NCBI RefSeq assembly: GCF_019393635.1
Contig: NC_057861.1
Span: forward strand, 545,386,711-545,450,710
Length of the DNA stretch: 64,000 nucleotides
Direction: 5' to 3'
Source: Dromiciops gliroides
Lineage: Eukaryota; Chordata; Mammalia; Microbiotheria; Microbiotheriidae
The notes beneath the pieces were generated by a model. The model worked only from the letters and a program-made list of their open reading frames with translations. It did not search any database and was not told the DNA's origin. This document shows positions 1 through 12,139 of the stretch, in pieces. Position 1 is the first letter of the stretch; each line of letters opens with the position of its first letter. The position numbers and the translations under genes were made by a program.

Positions 1-535
1 CCCACTTTGTCTTTAGGCAGCCCAGTTAGATAGCTTTAATTGTTAGGAATCTTTTCCCCCTCTTATCAGGTCTAAATTTGCACAAGCTGAGGGGGCGAAG
101 GAGTGGGTTAGCAGTGGCAAAGAGAATAAAATCTAATCCTTCTTTACAGATGACAATCCTTCAAATCCTTGGCCATGGCTACCAGGCCCTCATCGAGTCT
201 TCTCTTCACAAGGATAAAAGGGCCAAGGTTCTTCAATTCATTTCTACAAGGTCTGCATTTAAGGACCTTTGCCTTTTAGGTTGCCTTCCTCTGCTTGCTC
301 TTCCATTTACCAATATCCTTAATAATATCTGGTACCTGAAGAACTACACACAATACACCAAATGTGCTCTGACTACGGCAGAGCATGTACAGTAGTAGCA
401 TATCACACTCCTGACTTCTGCTGAACTTGCAGTCCACTAAGAACCCCCAATTTTTTTCAGGTAAGCCATTGCTAACTGTGCTTCTCCCACGACTTTCTCA
501 GAACTTTTATAGCATTTCTTACTTGTACAGCTTTT
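1..535 (-). mobile_element. CR1/L3-type LINE 3' region, fragment
   Basis: The + strand reads as the antisense of a CR1-like 3' end (gatagctttaattgttaggaa, then cttgcagtccactaagaacc). The first part matches the copy at 10,390 onward (agatagctctaattgtta). The element continues to the left of the window. Confidence 0.6.
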
Positions 536-1342
536 TTTGGTATTTAGTTTATGCTAATTGTTTTTGGTTAGCTCTTTATAGCAGTATCCTCTCCCTTACT
601 GGACTTTGATTTCTGGAAGGGCAGGGCAAGGACACGCTTTAAATCCGTATGGTACTCATCCAGCCGTTTGTATTCAGTGTTTATTGATAACAATGGATAA
701 TGAAAGGGCTTCCATTAAACACACATTGTAGCTCTATCATCTTGAGTGGAATGGAAAATCTCTTCTAGGAGCAGATGTGCTTGGGTTGTCAACAAAATCA
801 TGTGTGAAAACAACTTAACAAAGGGTATAGTCTGATGCAGCCATATGCTCTCACTGCCCAGAGCTGCTTATCCCAGAGTGGTGAGAATTGAGAGCTACAT
901 TTGGCTCTACTAATAGTCACAAAAGCCAAATGATGATAACTGACAGTAGTTTTCTTTATGACTAAACTATCAATAATGCTGGCATAGAAAGAAGGCACTC
1001 TGAATCTAAGAAATGCACAGACCTCTCTCCACTTAGAGAGAAGGGGAAGAGAAGAAGAATCAGAACAGAGAAGAGGTAGAGGAAAAAAAGGCTAAAGGGC
1101 ACCATATTTATGATTTAACTGTCTGCTCAACCCTTCATTGGACACAATGAATCAAAATTGGAGCACTGGTTGGGAGCAGACTCTCTGGTGTCTTGAAGGA
1201 CCCCCTTCACTCATGGCAAATAATGACCAGAAATAAACAGAGGGATGATCTGGACAAATGTTGGCACTTCCAATGTCGTAAGACTGAGTGGAGTGTAGTA
1301 ACTCTTTCTATGATCTTCATTAGCCTCTGTCTATTTGCATTA
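536..1342. other. No recognised feature
   Basis: A-rich non-coding sequence. I see no exon, RNA gene or known repeat. Confidence 0.5.
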
Positions 1343-1576
1343 GGTAGCACACAGTGTTGGCGCTAAGTCAGGAGGAGTTGAGTTCAAATCCAGTCTCACA
1401 CAATTACTAGCTGTGTGACCCTGAGCAAGTCACTTAACCCTATTTGCCTCAGTTTCTCATCTGTAAAATGAGCTAGAAAAGAAAATAGCAAACCATTCCA
1501 GTATCTTTACCAATAAAGCCCCAGATGGGGTTGCAAAGAGCAGGACATGACTGAAACGATTCAACAGCAACAACAA
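1343..1576 (+). mobile_element. Long CORE-SINE (type B)
   Basis: Degenerate tRNA-like head, CORE (tgtgaccctgagcaagtcac), ctcatctgtaaaatgagct, then the type-B tail caaaccattccagtatcttt ending ctgaaacgattcaacagcaac. Type B denotes the long marsupial CORE-SINE with this tail throughout. Confidence 0.9.
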
Positions 1577-3662
1577 ATTTCAACAAAATGCTGAAATGAA
1601 ACTGCTTTCAGAACCTTTGAATCATTGGAGAATTCTCATGTCCTAAGGAAATTGGTGTCTTATTCATTCTAAATAGAAAAAGAAATTAAATTCATGTGCA
1701 AATTTATTTCTTGGTTTTATTCCTCCAATGTAGAGATTGTTAGGTGAAACAAACAAACAAACCCTCTTGTTTTCATTTTCTCCATAAGCAAATGTCACTG
1801 TATGTTTGTTTTCTGTTTCTTAATAAATTACTGGATTAATATATCCACATTTCTGGAACTAAATATTCTAGGCAGATCCAAACTGAATTCCCACTTCCCA
1901 CACACAACTTAATATTTTCTCATAAATGCTATGCAAAACAATTTTAAAAGTGGCATTGAGTGATTGCCTACATACACTTTCCAATAACCCAATATGGATT
2001 TTGACATTTATATTGTATTTCAGCTGAACTTTAATTCTAACCCAAAATATTACTCTTTCTACACTGAAGTGTCCGGTTTTCTATTACCTTAGTCTCAGTT
2101 CCCTTTTTATTGGTGATTCAACCAAAGTATTAAACTTCTGTCTTCAATTTGCTTGAAATATCTGATTCATAACAGATTAGCCTCAAAATATATATCATAC
2201 AGACATGGAAAAACTCATTTTGAAAGCAGCAATGGTTGATCTTTGGCTTGTGAAACCTTGAAATTTTGTGTCAATTGACAAAGATTTCATGATAAACTTG
2301 GTAGAGCAAGTAGTTTACTGTTTTATATCAACCTTTTTTTTTTTGGTAGAAGTTTTCACACAAAGAATCAATGAAATAATTTCTAAAACCAATAAAATTA
2401 GGGAAGATAATTATTTAGGCTTTTTAAGTGAGTACCTTCTAAAAAGTAAGTACATTTGAAGATAAGGGTCTACAGGAATTTCACTGAGTCTAAAAATCTT
2501 TGGAAAGTGCCCCAGAGTCCTAATGAGTCTGAAAATCCCTCTTCTGGAAAATCACATATAATTTTCATGTTGTCCTTTGCAAAATAGCAAAGCAACCTGC
2601 TTCTATATCAAAGAGACAAGGTAACCAGGGTTGTGTCTGTGCTAGAAAGAAGCGATAGCTTTCTTTTATCAGGGATACCTTAGATTTAAAACCTTCTTCT
2701 ATGCATTACCCCACAGAGTTTTGCTTACCAGGAGTTGCTACTGTTGGTTCAAAAAAACCTTTTGTTCCTTTACAAGGATCCTTCTCCGTACAAGTTGGAA
2801 ACCAGTTTCTTCCTTTCTCTTTGTGTGTCTAAAACGTTGTAGTCCTGAGCCTCTGGTGCTCAGTTGGGAGGACTGTCCTCTCCTGGGGGTATGGTTTTTG
2901 TTTCTCTGGACAACATGTGGTTAAAATGGCTTATAAGACAAAAAGGTGAGAGCAGAAAGGGAAAATATAGGACTGGCCTCCCCTTTTGGTTCAGTGCCAA
3001 AACACGAATAATCCATTATATATTAGATTATTATTTTCTCCCATGTAATAGATGATATCAAAATCCATGGAATTCCAGTGACCTCACAGAGGCTTAAAAT
3101 AATTATTGTGGTAAAAATTATTGTTGATTTGTGATTTTTGGCTGTTCCATATTTATTACAGATTTGCTCAATGAGGCCCAGTTAAGTCATAATAATCTAT
3201 CTATTCATTGACACCATTAAAATATATGACAGCTTGAAAAGATAAATAATTCAACTGCTTAGAGTAATCTAGGTCTTAGAGATTTAAAAAACCCCAACCA
3301 AATCTGATATATTCCTTATCTCTTGATTTCAAATATCAGTTGCTAAAATACAGGAAATGGATCTTTTCTCTATTTTGTAAAACATATGCTCCCCCCACCC
3401 CAATCTAACCTCTGAGACAACTCACTAAATACTTATTGGTGATGATAGTAATGTTGTTTTATGGGTTGCCATAGGTCAGGAATTCATCAGCAGATGGACA
3501 ACCCAAATGATGAACCAGGTAGGTCAAGTTCTGCCTATCCTTTCAGTTCAAAGTCATTCTCATCTTTCCCTTCTATTCCTACTGCTATTATTCTATTTCG
3601 GCCCATCATTGTCTCATATATGAATTAGGTTCCTAACTAATCTCCCTGAGTTCAATCTTCCT
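1577..3662. other. AT-rich sequence without recognised features
   Basis: About 2 kb of AT-rich sequence. Short open frames here show no codon-like composition or known motifs. Confidence 0.45.
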
Positions 3663-3925
3663 CCCTAGAGTCAGCTAGATGGCACAGTGAATAGAGTACT
3701 GGGCCTGGAGTCAGAAAGACTTGAATTCAAATCTAGCTTCAAACACTTACTAGTTGTGTGACCTTAGGCAAGCCACTTAATCTCTGTCTGCCTCAGTTTC
3801 CTCAACTGTAAAAAGGGGGATAATAATAGCACTTACATCATAAGTTTGTTGTGGGGATTAAATGAGATGAAGTGCTCAGCATAGTGCCTGTCTCATACTA
3901 AGGACTTAACAAATGCTTCTTCCCT
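3663..3925 (+). mobile_element. MIR-type CORE-SINE with L2-like tail
   Basis: Nearly complete: tRNA-like head with box B (gaattcaaatct), CORE (tgtgaccttaggcaag), cctcagtttcctcaactg, and an L2-like tail with gtgctcagcatagtgcctg. Confidence 0.9.
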
Positions 3926-4082
3926 TCCCTATACTTGGTTATACTCATCTGTGCAAAGAAAATAAACTGTTGCCAAGACTGTATTCAAAGCCTTTCCAGA
4001 TCCTGCTTGGGCTGCTGCCATGATGAGATATTGACTTAGGATTTCGTGGACACTCTCATCCCCCATTAAAAAAAAAAAATTG

Positions 4083-4250
4083 AGGGGCAGCTAGGTGGTT
4101 CAGTGGATAGAGCACCGGCCCTGAATTCAGGAGTACCTGAGTTCAAATCTGACCTCAGAAACTTAACACTTACTAGCTGTGTGACCCTGGGCAAGTCACT
4201 TAACCCCAATTGCCTCACTAAAAAAACAAACAAAAAAACAAACAAAAAAA
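4083..4250 (+). mobile_element. Short tRNA/CORE SINE (type A)
   Basis: Full-length: ggggcagctaggtgg head, box-B-like gagttcaaatc, CORE, A-rich tail. Flanked by repeats of the type (a)nttga. Type A denotes this ~150-base poly(A) SINE throughout. Confidence 0.95.
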
Positions 4251-4380
4251 TTGAACAGTGCTATTGATGACTCCAAGTTTTCTCCTTTTTAAAAAACTTC
4301 TAGTTATGCTGCATAAATGCAAGTCATAGAATACTACAATCTACCAAAAATTGAAGTTGAGGATCATCTGAATCCTCTGC

Positions 4381-4835
4381 TTCTTAGTGTTCCAGGCTTC
4401 CTTCAAGACTCAGTTCCAATCCCACCTTCTGCAGAAGGCTTTTCCTGGTCCCCCTAGTGGATAATGCCTGCTCTTTTCAGAGCACCTACCATCTACTCTG
4501 TGTATACCTTGTGTGTATATAGATTTGGGGGGGGGCAGGGCAATGAGGGTTAAGTGACTTGCCCAGGGTCACACAGCTAATGTTAAGTGTCTGAGGCTAG
4601 ATTTGAACTCAGGTCCTCCTGACTCTAGGGCTGGTGCTTTATCCACTGCACCACCTAGCTGCCCCTTGTATATAGATATTTACATGTTCTTTTAGCTATT
4701 GGAATGTGTGCTCCTTGAGAGTAGGGATTTTGTAGGTTGAGTTCCTATCACCCTCTCCTTTTTTGTATCCTCAGAACTTGGTACAATATGTCTAGCATAT
4801 AATAAACACCTAATGAATGCTAATTGACAGACAGA
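4381..4835 (+). mobile_element. L2 LINE 3' end, split by a SINE
   Basis: Reads tccaggcttccttcaagact, gtgctccttgagagtaggga and a terminal ataataaacacctaatgaatg, the L2 3' UTR signature. The type A SINE at 4,525-4,666 interrupts it. Confidence 0.75.
4525..4666 (-). mobile_element. Type A SINE inserted in L2
   Basis: Minus-strand full-length copy with 11-base target duplication tgtatatagat (4,514-4,524 and 4,667-4,677). Confidence 0.96.
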
Positions 4836-4989
4836 ATATCAGTGAAGAGAGGCACATGGTGCCTGTGAGTAAGTGACACCACTTTATCAACTAAGAATTG
4901 GGCAGGAAAAGTGTCAGAAAAAGAAAAGATGTGAGAGATATGTATATCTGGAAAAGAAGGTGGGGGTGATCATGCCTGTTCTTTCATCT

Positions 4990-5166
4990 ATTTCCCATGT
5001 TCAATAGCTTTTTAAATAGATCATGTTGTCTTTGTCTGGAAAATTATTTCACCCTGTCCTTTTGTGGGTTCTGCTGCTCCAAGAATTGTCTTATGGCATT
5101 ATTTAAAGGTATTTGGAGGGGTTTTAGGGAGAGCACAGGTGAGTTGCTGCCTTTCCTCCGCCATCT
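4990..5166 (-). mobile_element. L1 5' end fragment (antisense)
   Basis: Carries gggttctgctgctcc, ttatttaaaggtatttgga and tttcctccgccatcttggct, which I associate with the 5' region of marsupial L1 read in antisense. Assignment from memory. Confidence 0.4.
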
Positions 5167-6853
5167 TGGCTCCATCCTATATTTGATAACCTATTAGCTT
5201 GAGTGTGTACAGGTAAGCTGAGTGTCCTTTGAGGAAGATACAGATGTTTACAGGGTTTCCCTTGGTAGAGATACAAGTCAGACAGATTTTGTGGGAATCA
5301 CCAGCCAGAAAAATTTTGAGGGAGACATGAGCCAGATACTGATGTTCCCAGGGTTTCCTCAAATGAGGAAAGTCAGAGAGTACAAGTCAGAGAGATTGTG
5401 TGAGAGAAAAACCCTCCTAAATTGAATATGGATGCCTTTGTCATGGAAACATGTTTCGATACCAGTGCGCTATATGGGAAATTATCTGTCTGTGGAAGCC
5501 CTACCTTCAGGAGTCTCCCTTCTCAGAATCTCTTTCCACTAAATCTGTTACCTGGAGAATTTTGGACAGAAACCATTGAACCTTGCTTACCTAAGGCCCA
5601 TGTGGTAGCTTGAGAATTTCTAGGATGTTTCTAATCCTCATTTAAGACTCAAGAGATAGCTGGTCCCCACCACTAAGGATAGACATGGTCCTTGATTTCT
5701 TGCAGTGCTGATCTGACACCCTGTGGGAAAATCTTGTCTGCGTTGAAAGCTGAGATAACAAGTCACCACAGTATTGCTCTAGCCATCTAATAACCATTTT
5801 AAGGGGATCATGTACTTCCAGGGACTAGGCTAGTGCATCTGGGGCCTTGTTATAAAGGAAACCCTAGGGAGAGTGTGGACATGTAGCCTGGATCATTATT
5901 CAGTCCTTTAGGGACAATACCTCCTTCCTAGCAAAATAGGAGCCAGGTTTATTATTATTATTATAATTCTAGAAGGGGAAGTCAAGAATTGTGATACAGA
6001 AGAGAGTTTGTACTTAATCCCTTAGTTCAGTTCCTTAGACTCAATCAATAGATGAGAGGTTGTGAATTCTTGGATGATTAGGCACTCCTTGATCACACCT
6101 ACCTCTAAACCAAACATTGGAAGAGGCTCAGCTTTCTGTTTCTTTGTTTTACTGTCTGTGAGGATGGTATGTATTGAGGGATGAGGTTTTGTTTTGTTCA
6201 TTTTAGCTGTTTTGACTTTTATTCTTGGAAAAGAAAGTCTCTGATTGTAGTTTGTGGGCCTGAAGTACAGAAAGAGACAACTATAGAGGTTGAGGGGTGA
6301 TGTTTCTGATAATTGTCAAAATGGGATTAGGTATACCTAGAATGGTGTTGATTGGTTAAAAGGAAGTCCACTGGGCCAGTACTGAGCTAGTAGGAGCTAG
6401 CAGGATGATTCAGTTATTGCAGACCTCATCTTTAAAACCACACCACTAACTGAGACATGGAGAGAGAAAAAAGATTATCTGTATCTACTGTTTATAGACT
6501 TTTAATAAAAAGTATTTGACTTGATAGAATAAAAGTACTCTCAAATTAGAAATTCCTTATTTATATGTAAATTATATGAGCCAATGATAGCTACTACTCT
6601 AGAGATAATTTTTCTCTGTGATTTGCTGAGTTGAACTCATCAAGGAAAGTGCTATAAAAGGAGATGGTTTGTCAGTGTCATGGAAATATCCTGTACATAT
6701 CTAATAGATACTCCTAGTCACAGATGAGATACTGCTAATGGCAGCCTCCTCAGTGAAATCCACATCAATGGAAAGAGAGCAGTTTGCCTATCTATATTAG
6801 AAATGCAAAGTATATGGGAAATGTATATTATTTATTGGTATATAACTGAATTA
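5167..6853. other. Unassigned sequence with a short imperfect duplication
   Basis: No gene recognised. Within it, about 5,228-5,400 holds two imperfect copies of a ~100-base segment (cagatgtttacagggtttcc near 5,240; ctgatgttcccagggtttcc near 5,339). Confidence 0.4.
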
Positions 6854-6970
6854 GATGTACATGTGCACTATTACATTATATTATAATATATTACATTATG
6901 CTATAATATATTATATTATCTCATCTCATATTTATAAGTGTATATGTATGTGTATGTGCATATGTATGTG
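6854..6970. repeat. AT-rich palindromic simple sequence
   Basis: Alternating attatattataatat tracts followed by (tgtatg)n-like sequence. Self-complementary. Confidence 0.8.
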
Positions 6971-7372
6971 TATATCAATCCCTAAACATTTACTAAATAC
7001 CTACTATGTGTCAGTCACCATGCATAGTATGAGGTTACAAAAGGAAGCAAAAGACAGTCCCTGCCTTCAAGGAGTTTACAATCTAATGGGGGAGACAACA
7101 TGTAAGCAACTATATATAGGGTGAATAGGAAATAATTAACAGAGGGAAGGCACTGGAATTAAGAGGGGTCAGGAGAGGCTTCTTCTTCTTCTTTTTTTTT
7201 TTAAGTGAGGCAATTGGGGTTAAGTGACTTGCCCAGGGTCACACAGCTAGTAAGTGTTATGTGTCTGAGGCTGGATTTGAACTCAGGTACTCCTGACTCC
7301 AGGGGCGGTGCTCTATCCACTGCACCACCTAGCTGCCCCAGGAGAGGCTTCTTATAGGAGGTGGGATTTTAG
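6971..7372 (-). mobile_element. L2 LINE 3' part, split by a SINE
   Basis: Antisense of the L2 3' end: ctaaacatttactaaatacc, cttcaaggagtttacaatct, then ggaggtgggattttag after the type A SINE at 7,185-7,339. Confidence 0.75.
7185..7339 (-). mobile_element. Type A SINE with perfect target duplication
   Basis: Minus-strand copy with 14-base duplication aggagaggcttctt at 7,171-7,184 and 7,340-7,353. Confidence 0.97.
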
Positions 7373-7465
7373 TTGTATATGTATATTTAACTGTATATAC
7401 GTACACATGAATGTATGTATATGTGTATATATATGTATGTACATATGTACATATGAATATGCTTC
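7365..7465. repeat. (tatg/tgta)n microsatellite-like tract
   Basis: Degenerate gtatatgtatat/gtacatatg repeats. Confidence 0.75.
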
Positions 7466-7499
7466 TGTGTCCAGTGACTGTCCTCCTGGCTGTTCCTTG

Positions 7500-7862
7500 A
7501 ACAAGATACTCCATCTCCTGTTTCTCTGCATTTTTACTAACTATTCCACAGCTGATCTCGGTCCCCTTATCTCTGCCTCCAGGCTTCCCTGGCTCCCTTC
7601 CAGCCTCATTTAAAATCCTATCTTTTTCAAGAAGCCTTTTCTGTTTCCCCTTAATGCTAATGTCTTCTTGAGAGTCCCTTCAATTCACCTTGTATGTATC
7701 TTGTATGTAAATAGTTGCTTACATATTGTCTCCTCCATTAGAACGTGAGCTTCTTGAGGTCTGGGACTGTTTTTACCTTTCTTTGTATCCCTAGTGTTTA
7801 GCACAGTGCCTGGCACATAGTAAGTCGGTCAATCAATAAAGATTTATTAAACATCTACTATT
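7500..7862 (+). mobile_element. L2 LINE 3' end
   Basis: tccaggcttccctggctccc, gagcttcttgaggtctggga and gcacagtgcctggcacatag, followed by the L2-type tail. Confidence 0.85.
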
Positions 7863-7872
7863 TAAGTACTTA

Positions 7873-8128
7873 TGGGCAGCTAGGTTGTTCAGTGGATAGA
7901 GTATTGGGCCTGGAGGCAGGAAGACTCATCTTCCTAAGTTCAAATCTGGCTTCAGACACTTCCTAGCTGTGTGACCCTGGGCGAGTCACTTGACCCCATT
8001 TGCCCCAATTTCCTTATCTGTAAAATGAGCTACAGAAGAAAATGGCAAACCATTTTAGTATTTTTGTCAAGAAAACCCTAAATGAGGGCGACAAAGTCAT
8101 ACACAACTGAAAAGTGACTGAACAATAT
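7873..8128 (+). mobile_element. Type B CORE-SINE
   Basis: gggcagctaggttgttcagt head, CORE, ctgtaaaatgagct and the degenerate type-B tail ending aagtgactgaacaa. Confidence 0.93.
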
Positions 8129-8284
8129 GTAAATGCTTAATAAATGCTTGTTGACCCACTGACTGGCTATATGTGTGTATATGTATTCATAGGATAGGAA
8201 ATAGGAAATCTGTGATTTCATTGATATAAAGAACTCCTGAGTGAGAAAATTCCCTCAACTAAAGCAGGTTAGTATAATCTTTGA

Positions 8285-8425
8285 AATTTAAAGAGTTGCC
8301 TAGATCGCTGAGGGGTTGTGATTTACTCAGTGTCACATACATGGTACATATCACAACTAGGACTTGAACCTAGATCTTCCTGGCTCCAAGGTCATATCTC
8401 TAACCACTATAATATGCTGTTTCTT
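8285..8425 (-). mobile_element. MIR-type SINE fragment
   Basis: Antisense CORE/head remnant: ttactcagtgtcacataca and aggacttgaacctagatctt. Confidence 0.6.
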
Positions 8426-8599
8426 ATTTATATATGTGTATATATATGTATGCATATGTATATCTTTGTATGTTTATGTGCATGTACATATTGGATAGGC
8501 AATGCAATCAAACAATGGACTTGGTTCAGAATTGAAGACAAGAAAGAGAATGAAATTAGGTTGTATTACATTTGGAAAACTACACCGAATTTTCAGTGA

Positions 8600-8999
8600 T
8601 CTGAAGCTACTCAGTGATCTGAAGTTTATCTCTTTAACACATTATTTTCTCAGTGATGATATGTAACTTAAGACTGTAGAATACTATGATCTCAGTAGAA
8701 TCAAAATTGCAAGTAATCCAAGGGATAATGGAATAAAATACGGTAGTTATAAGGAGATTGTAGCATGTTACCAACAGTATCTAACATATGAGAAAAGGTA
8801 TCAAAGACAATATTGAGGTCATGTCTGACAGAAAAAGGAGATTGACTTACCACAGTATGAGAATAAATGCAAACAATGGACAGTCCAAATGGTAGCTTAT
8901 GTGAAGTACAGGTATGGGTCCCCCTAATACATAAAGGTGGTTCAGTTCACATGTGACATGGATGGTTTATATAGTTTGGGATCTAGCCCAATCTGCTCT
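8600..8999. other. No recognised feature
   Basis: Non-coding sequence. I see nothing assignable. Confidence 0.4.
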
Positions 9000-9455
9000 G
9001 CCTTTGTGAGAAGCAGGAATAGGGTCATTGCTGAGTCATTTGCTACTTCACTCACCTCTCTCCAAGAGAAGGGTAACCAGGTTGAGAGTAACTAACAGAC
9101 TTCAAACCCATCACTGAATTAGGGGGATATCTGCCCTAAGCATGCGAAGACTTTGCCTGGTAGAATAGGCAGATGAGAACAATTTATTCCAATGGCCATA
9201 AAGGAGGCTGAAGTAGGTTCTGTGGAGTACTTAGAGCTTGGTCAGACATCAAAGATGCCAAGGTCATCCACTGAATCCCAGGCCACACCAGTCATCTTGA
9301 CTTTTGTCTCACCCCTGGACTCTGGAAGAGATAGTGAGGCTGATGACTTTGTGCAACTTTGCCTTACTTAAATCCAATTCATGTGCAAATCAAGATATCA
9401 CCCATTAATGTCGTTGGTCCTCTTCAGAAACAAAGGATGAACAATAACGTATCTA
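9000..9455 (+). mobile_element. RTE-derived SINE
   Basis: The body (gatgagaacaatttattcca; cagtcatcttgacttttgtc; tggactctggaagagatag) matches the reverse complement of the 5' part of the RTE LINE at 57.7-58.0 kb. The end (gtcctcttcagaaacaaagg atgaac) is of the RTE 3' tail type also seen at 46,455-46,500. It therefore looks like an internally deleted RTE or RTE-tailed SINE. Confidence 0.7.
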
Positions 9456-10225
9456 TATACCAGATATTGGTAGTCCAAGGGTATAATACTTTATGGCCCA
9501 GAATAAATACATTTTCCTGATTGCTTGTAGGGAGAGGGTAATACTTAGCTTACTATCACCAATTTATCTCCTTTTCACCAATAGTCATACATAAAACTAT
9601 CTTGAATAACTAGTAAACTTTAAGTAAAATAGTAAACAGAAATTAGTGAAGTTATACAGATTAGAACAGACCAGAGAATGCACAATAATAAATGAACTCT
9701 TTGGCTGGGAGAGAGATAATACTTACTCCAGCAAGTAGAGAGACAACATTTTCACAAGGAAGAAGTCTACTCTTAGTCATCTCTAGAGTTGCAAGCTCTG
9801 GGCATTAGGGGACATACTGGGGGTTCAAGTTTCCTAACATGTCTATGACACTAAGGGGTTCTATTATCTCTTTAAAGTTCTCCAACAATCTGAAGACAGC
9901 TTTTCTTATTTCATGATGGTACAGAACACTGTGGCTTAGTATCATCTCTCCCAATCAGGGGTCACATATCCCCAAAATTGCCCTACTTGTATGGAATCAC
10001 CATGATATTAAAGCATGAGAAAAAGGCCACCAATATGTAGACTGGACTCTACATGGAGAATTTATGGAAAGATGTGGAAAAGAATTGCACAGAATAAGAA
10101 AGCAAAGGGACTAGGATCTGCATCAGTGGAAAGATTGGTGGAATTGCAATTTATTCTCCTAAAAGAATAATCACTAGAGTATACCCAACAAGTACAGCTT
10201 TTGCCTAAAGGCCTCTGATAAGAAG
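9456..10225. other. No recognised feature
   Basis: Non-coding. No motif or repeat assigned. Confidence 0.4.
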
Positions 10226-10227
10226 CA

Positions 10228-10385
10228 ATCTTTTTTTGGTGGGGGGGGGGGAGACAATGAGGGTTAAGTGACTTGCCCAAGGTCACACAGCTAATAAGTG
10301 TCATGTGTCTGAGGCCAGATTTGAACTCAGGTCCTCTTGAATCCAGGGCCAGGGTGCTTTATCCACTGCGCCACCTAGCTACCCC
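10228..10385 (-). mobile_element. Type A SINE
   Basis: Minus-strand full-length copy with a G-rich junction near the tail and head ccacctagctacccc. No clear target duplication. Confidence 0.92.
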
Positions 10386-10857
10386 CTATCCATTACTTCT
10401 TAAGGCAGGCCACCCCAGTCTTAGATAGCTCTAATTGTTACAAAGATTTTCCTTAGATCGAGCCTAAATTTGCTTCTTTTTGCCATCCACCTATTTTGTC
10501 CAATTCTTCCTTCTGAGGCCAAATGGACCAATCTGAATTCCTTCTCCACATGACATCATACCATCACCCTTCCATTTTGTCTTTCTACGCTAAATATTCC
10601 CAGTTCGTTCAACCAATTCTTATATGGCACAGATTCAAGGCTTTTTTCTATTATGGTTGTCTTCCTCTGAATACTTTCTAGCTGATCCATGACCTTAAAT
10701 TGCAGCACACAGAGCTGGATGTAATATTCCAGATATTGTCTAACTAGGGCAGAAGATAGTGGGACTAAAAACTTGCTATTCCTGGAGGCTATGCCTCTAT
10801 TAATGCTTCCCCCCAAAAGTACTGGCTGTTCTTGACTGTCATATCACACTCCTTTGG

Positions 10858-10960
10858 TCCAGTCAATTAATCAGCAAGCTTTTATTATATGTTATTAAAT
10901 TTCACATACTGTGCTAAGTTATGGGGATACAAAGAAAAGCAAAGTAAGTCTACTTTGCTT
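10858..10960 (-). mobile_element. L2 3' end fragment
   Basis: gctaagttatggggatacaa plus preceding ttattatatgttattaaatt, the antisense of the L2 terminus. It lies within the CR1-like LINE. Confidence 0.55.
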
Positions 10961-11269
10961 ACCATAGGTTTTCTCCCCTCAGAAGAAACTACTTTCTAGT
11001 TATACCTCCCCCATCCTGTACTTGTGAAGTTGATTTTTTTTAATATAAGTATAAGCCTTTTCACTCGTTCTTTATTAGACTCAGCCCTATGCTCAAGCTT
11101 GTCAAGATCTTCTGGAATCCCTGCCCAGTCATCCCGTGTGATGCCTATTCCTCTCAACTTGGTATAATCTTCATATCTGACAGGCATATCATCTCTGCAA
11201 ATGTCAAATAAAACCGGGTCAAGCACAGATCCCTGGGACCCACCACTGGGGACTTCCTATCAAGTTGAC

Positions 11270-12139
11270 ATTAAATCAGTAATGACAATTCTTTGAGTCT
11301 GATTATTCAACCAGTTCTGATTTTTTCAGGAATCAAGGTAAAACTCCCTTGCTTATTACTTGCCAACTCTGTTCTCTTACTTTTTTTTTTTTGGAGGGGG
11401 GATGGTCAGAATATTTGCCCTTCTTTAGACCCTGTGATACATTAAATCATTAATGACAATTCTTTGAGTCTGATTATCCAAGCAGTTCTGATTTTTTTTC
11501 AGGAATCAAGGTAAAACTCCCTTGCTTATTACTTGCCAACTCTGTTCTCTTACTTTTTTTTTTTTGGAGGGGGGATGGTCAGAATATTTGCCCTTCTTTA
11601 GACCCTGTGATACATTAAATCATTAGTGACAATTCTTTGAGTCTGATTATTCAAGCAGTTCTGATTTTTTTTCAGGAATCAAGGTAAAGCTCCCTGGCTT
11701 ATTATTTGCCAACTCTGTTCTCTTACTTTTTTTTTTTTGGAGGGGGGATGGTCAGAATATTTGCCCTTCTTTAGACCCTGTGATACATTAAATCATTAAT
11801 GACAATTCTTTGAGTCTGATTATTCAAGCAGTTCTGATTTTTTTTCAGGAATCAAGGTAAAGCTCCCTGGCTTATTATTTGCCAACTCTGTTCTCTTACT
11901 TTTTTTTTTGGAGGGGGGATGGTCAGAATATTTGCCCTTCTTTAGACCCTGTGATACATTAAATCATTAATGACAATTCTTTGAGTCTGATTATCCAAGC
12001 AGTTCTGATTTTTTTTCAGGAATCAAGGTAAAACTCCCTTGCTTATTACTTGCCAACTCTGTTCTCTTGCTTTTTCTTTCTTTCTTTTTTTTTTTTTTTG
12101 TATAGTCAGAATATTTGCCCTTCTTTGGTCTTGTGATAC
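11270..12139. repeat. Five-copy 174-base tandem array inside a LINE
   Basis: The marker gacaattctttgagtctgat recurs at 11,284, 11,455, 11,628, 11,801 and 11,972 (spacings 171, 173, 173, 171). Each unit runs from attaaatca to gtgatac and includes a T tract and ggaggggggatggtcagaat. Copy 1 keeps the LINE's left context and copy 5 its right context, so the unit is a LINE segment amplified in place. Confidence 0.97.

Noticed and set aside
78..395. 105-codon open frame on the + strand
   Set aside because: It is antisense to a CR1/L3-type LINE fragment and has no independent support.
11270..12139. Regularly spaced repeats considered as a CRISPR-like array
   Set aside because: The units are contiguous 174-base copies with no variable spacers, in an animal LINE.
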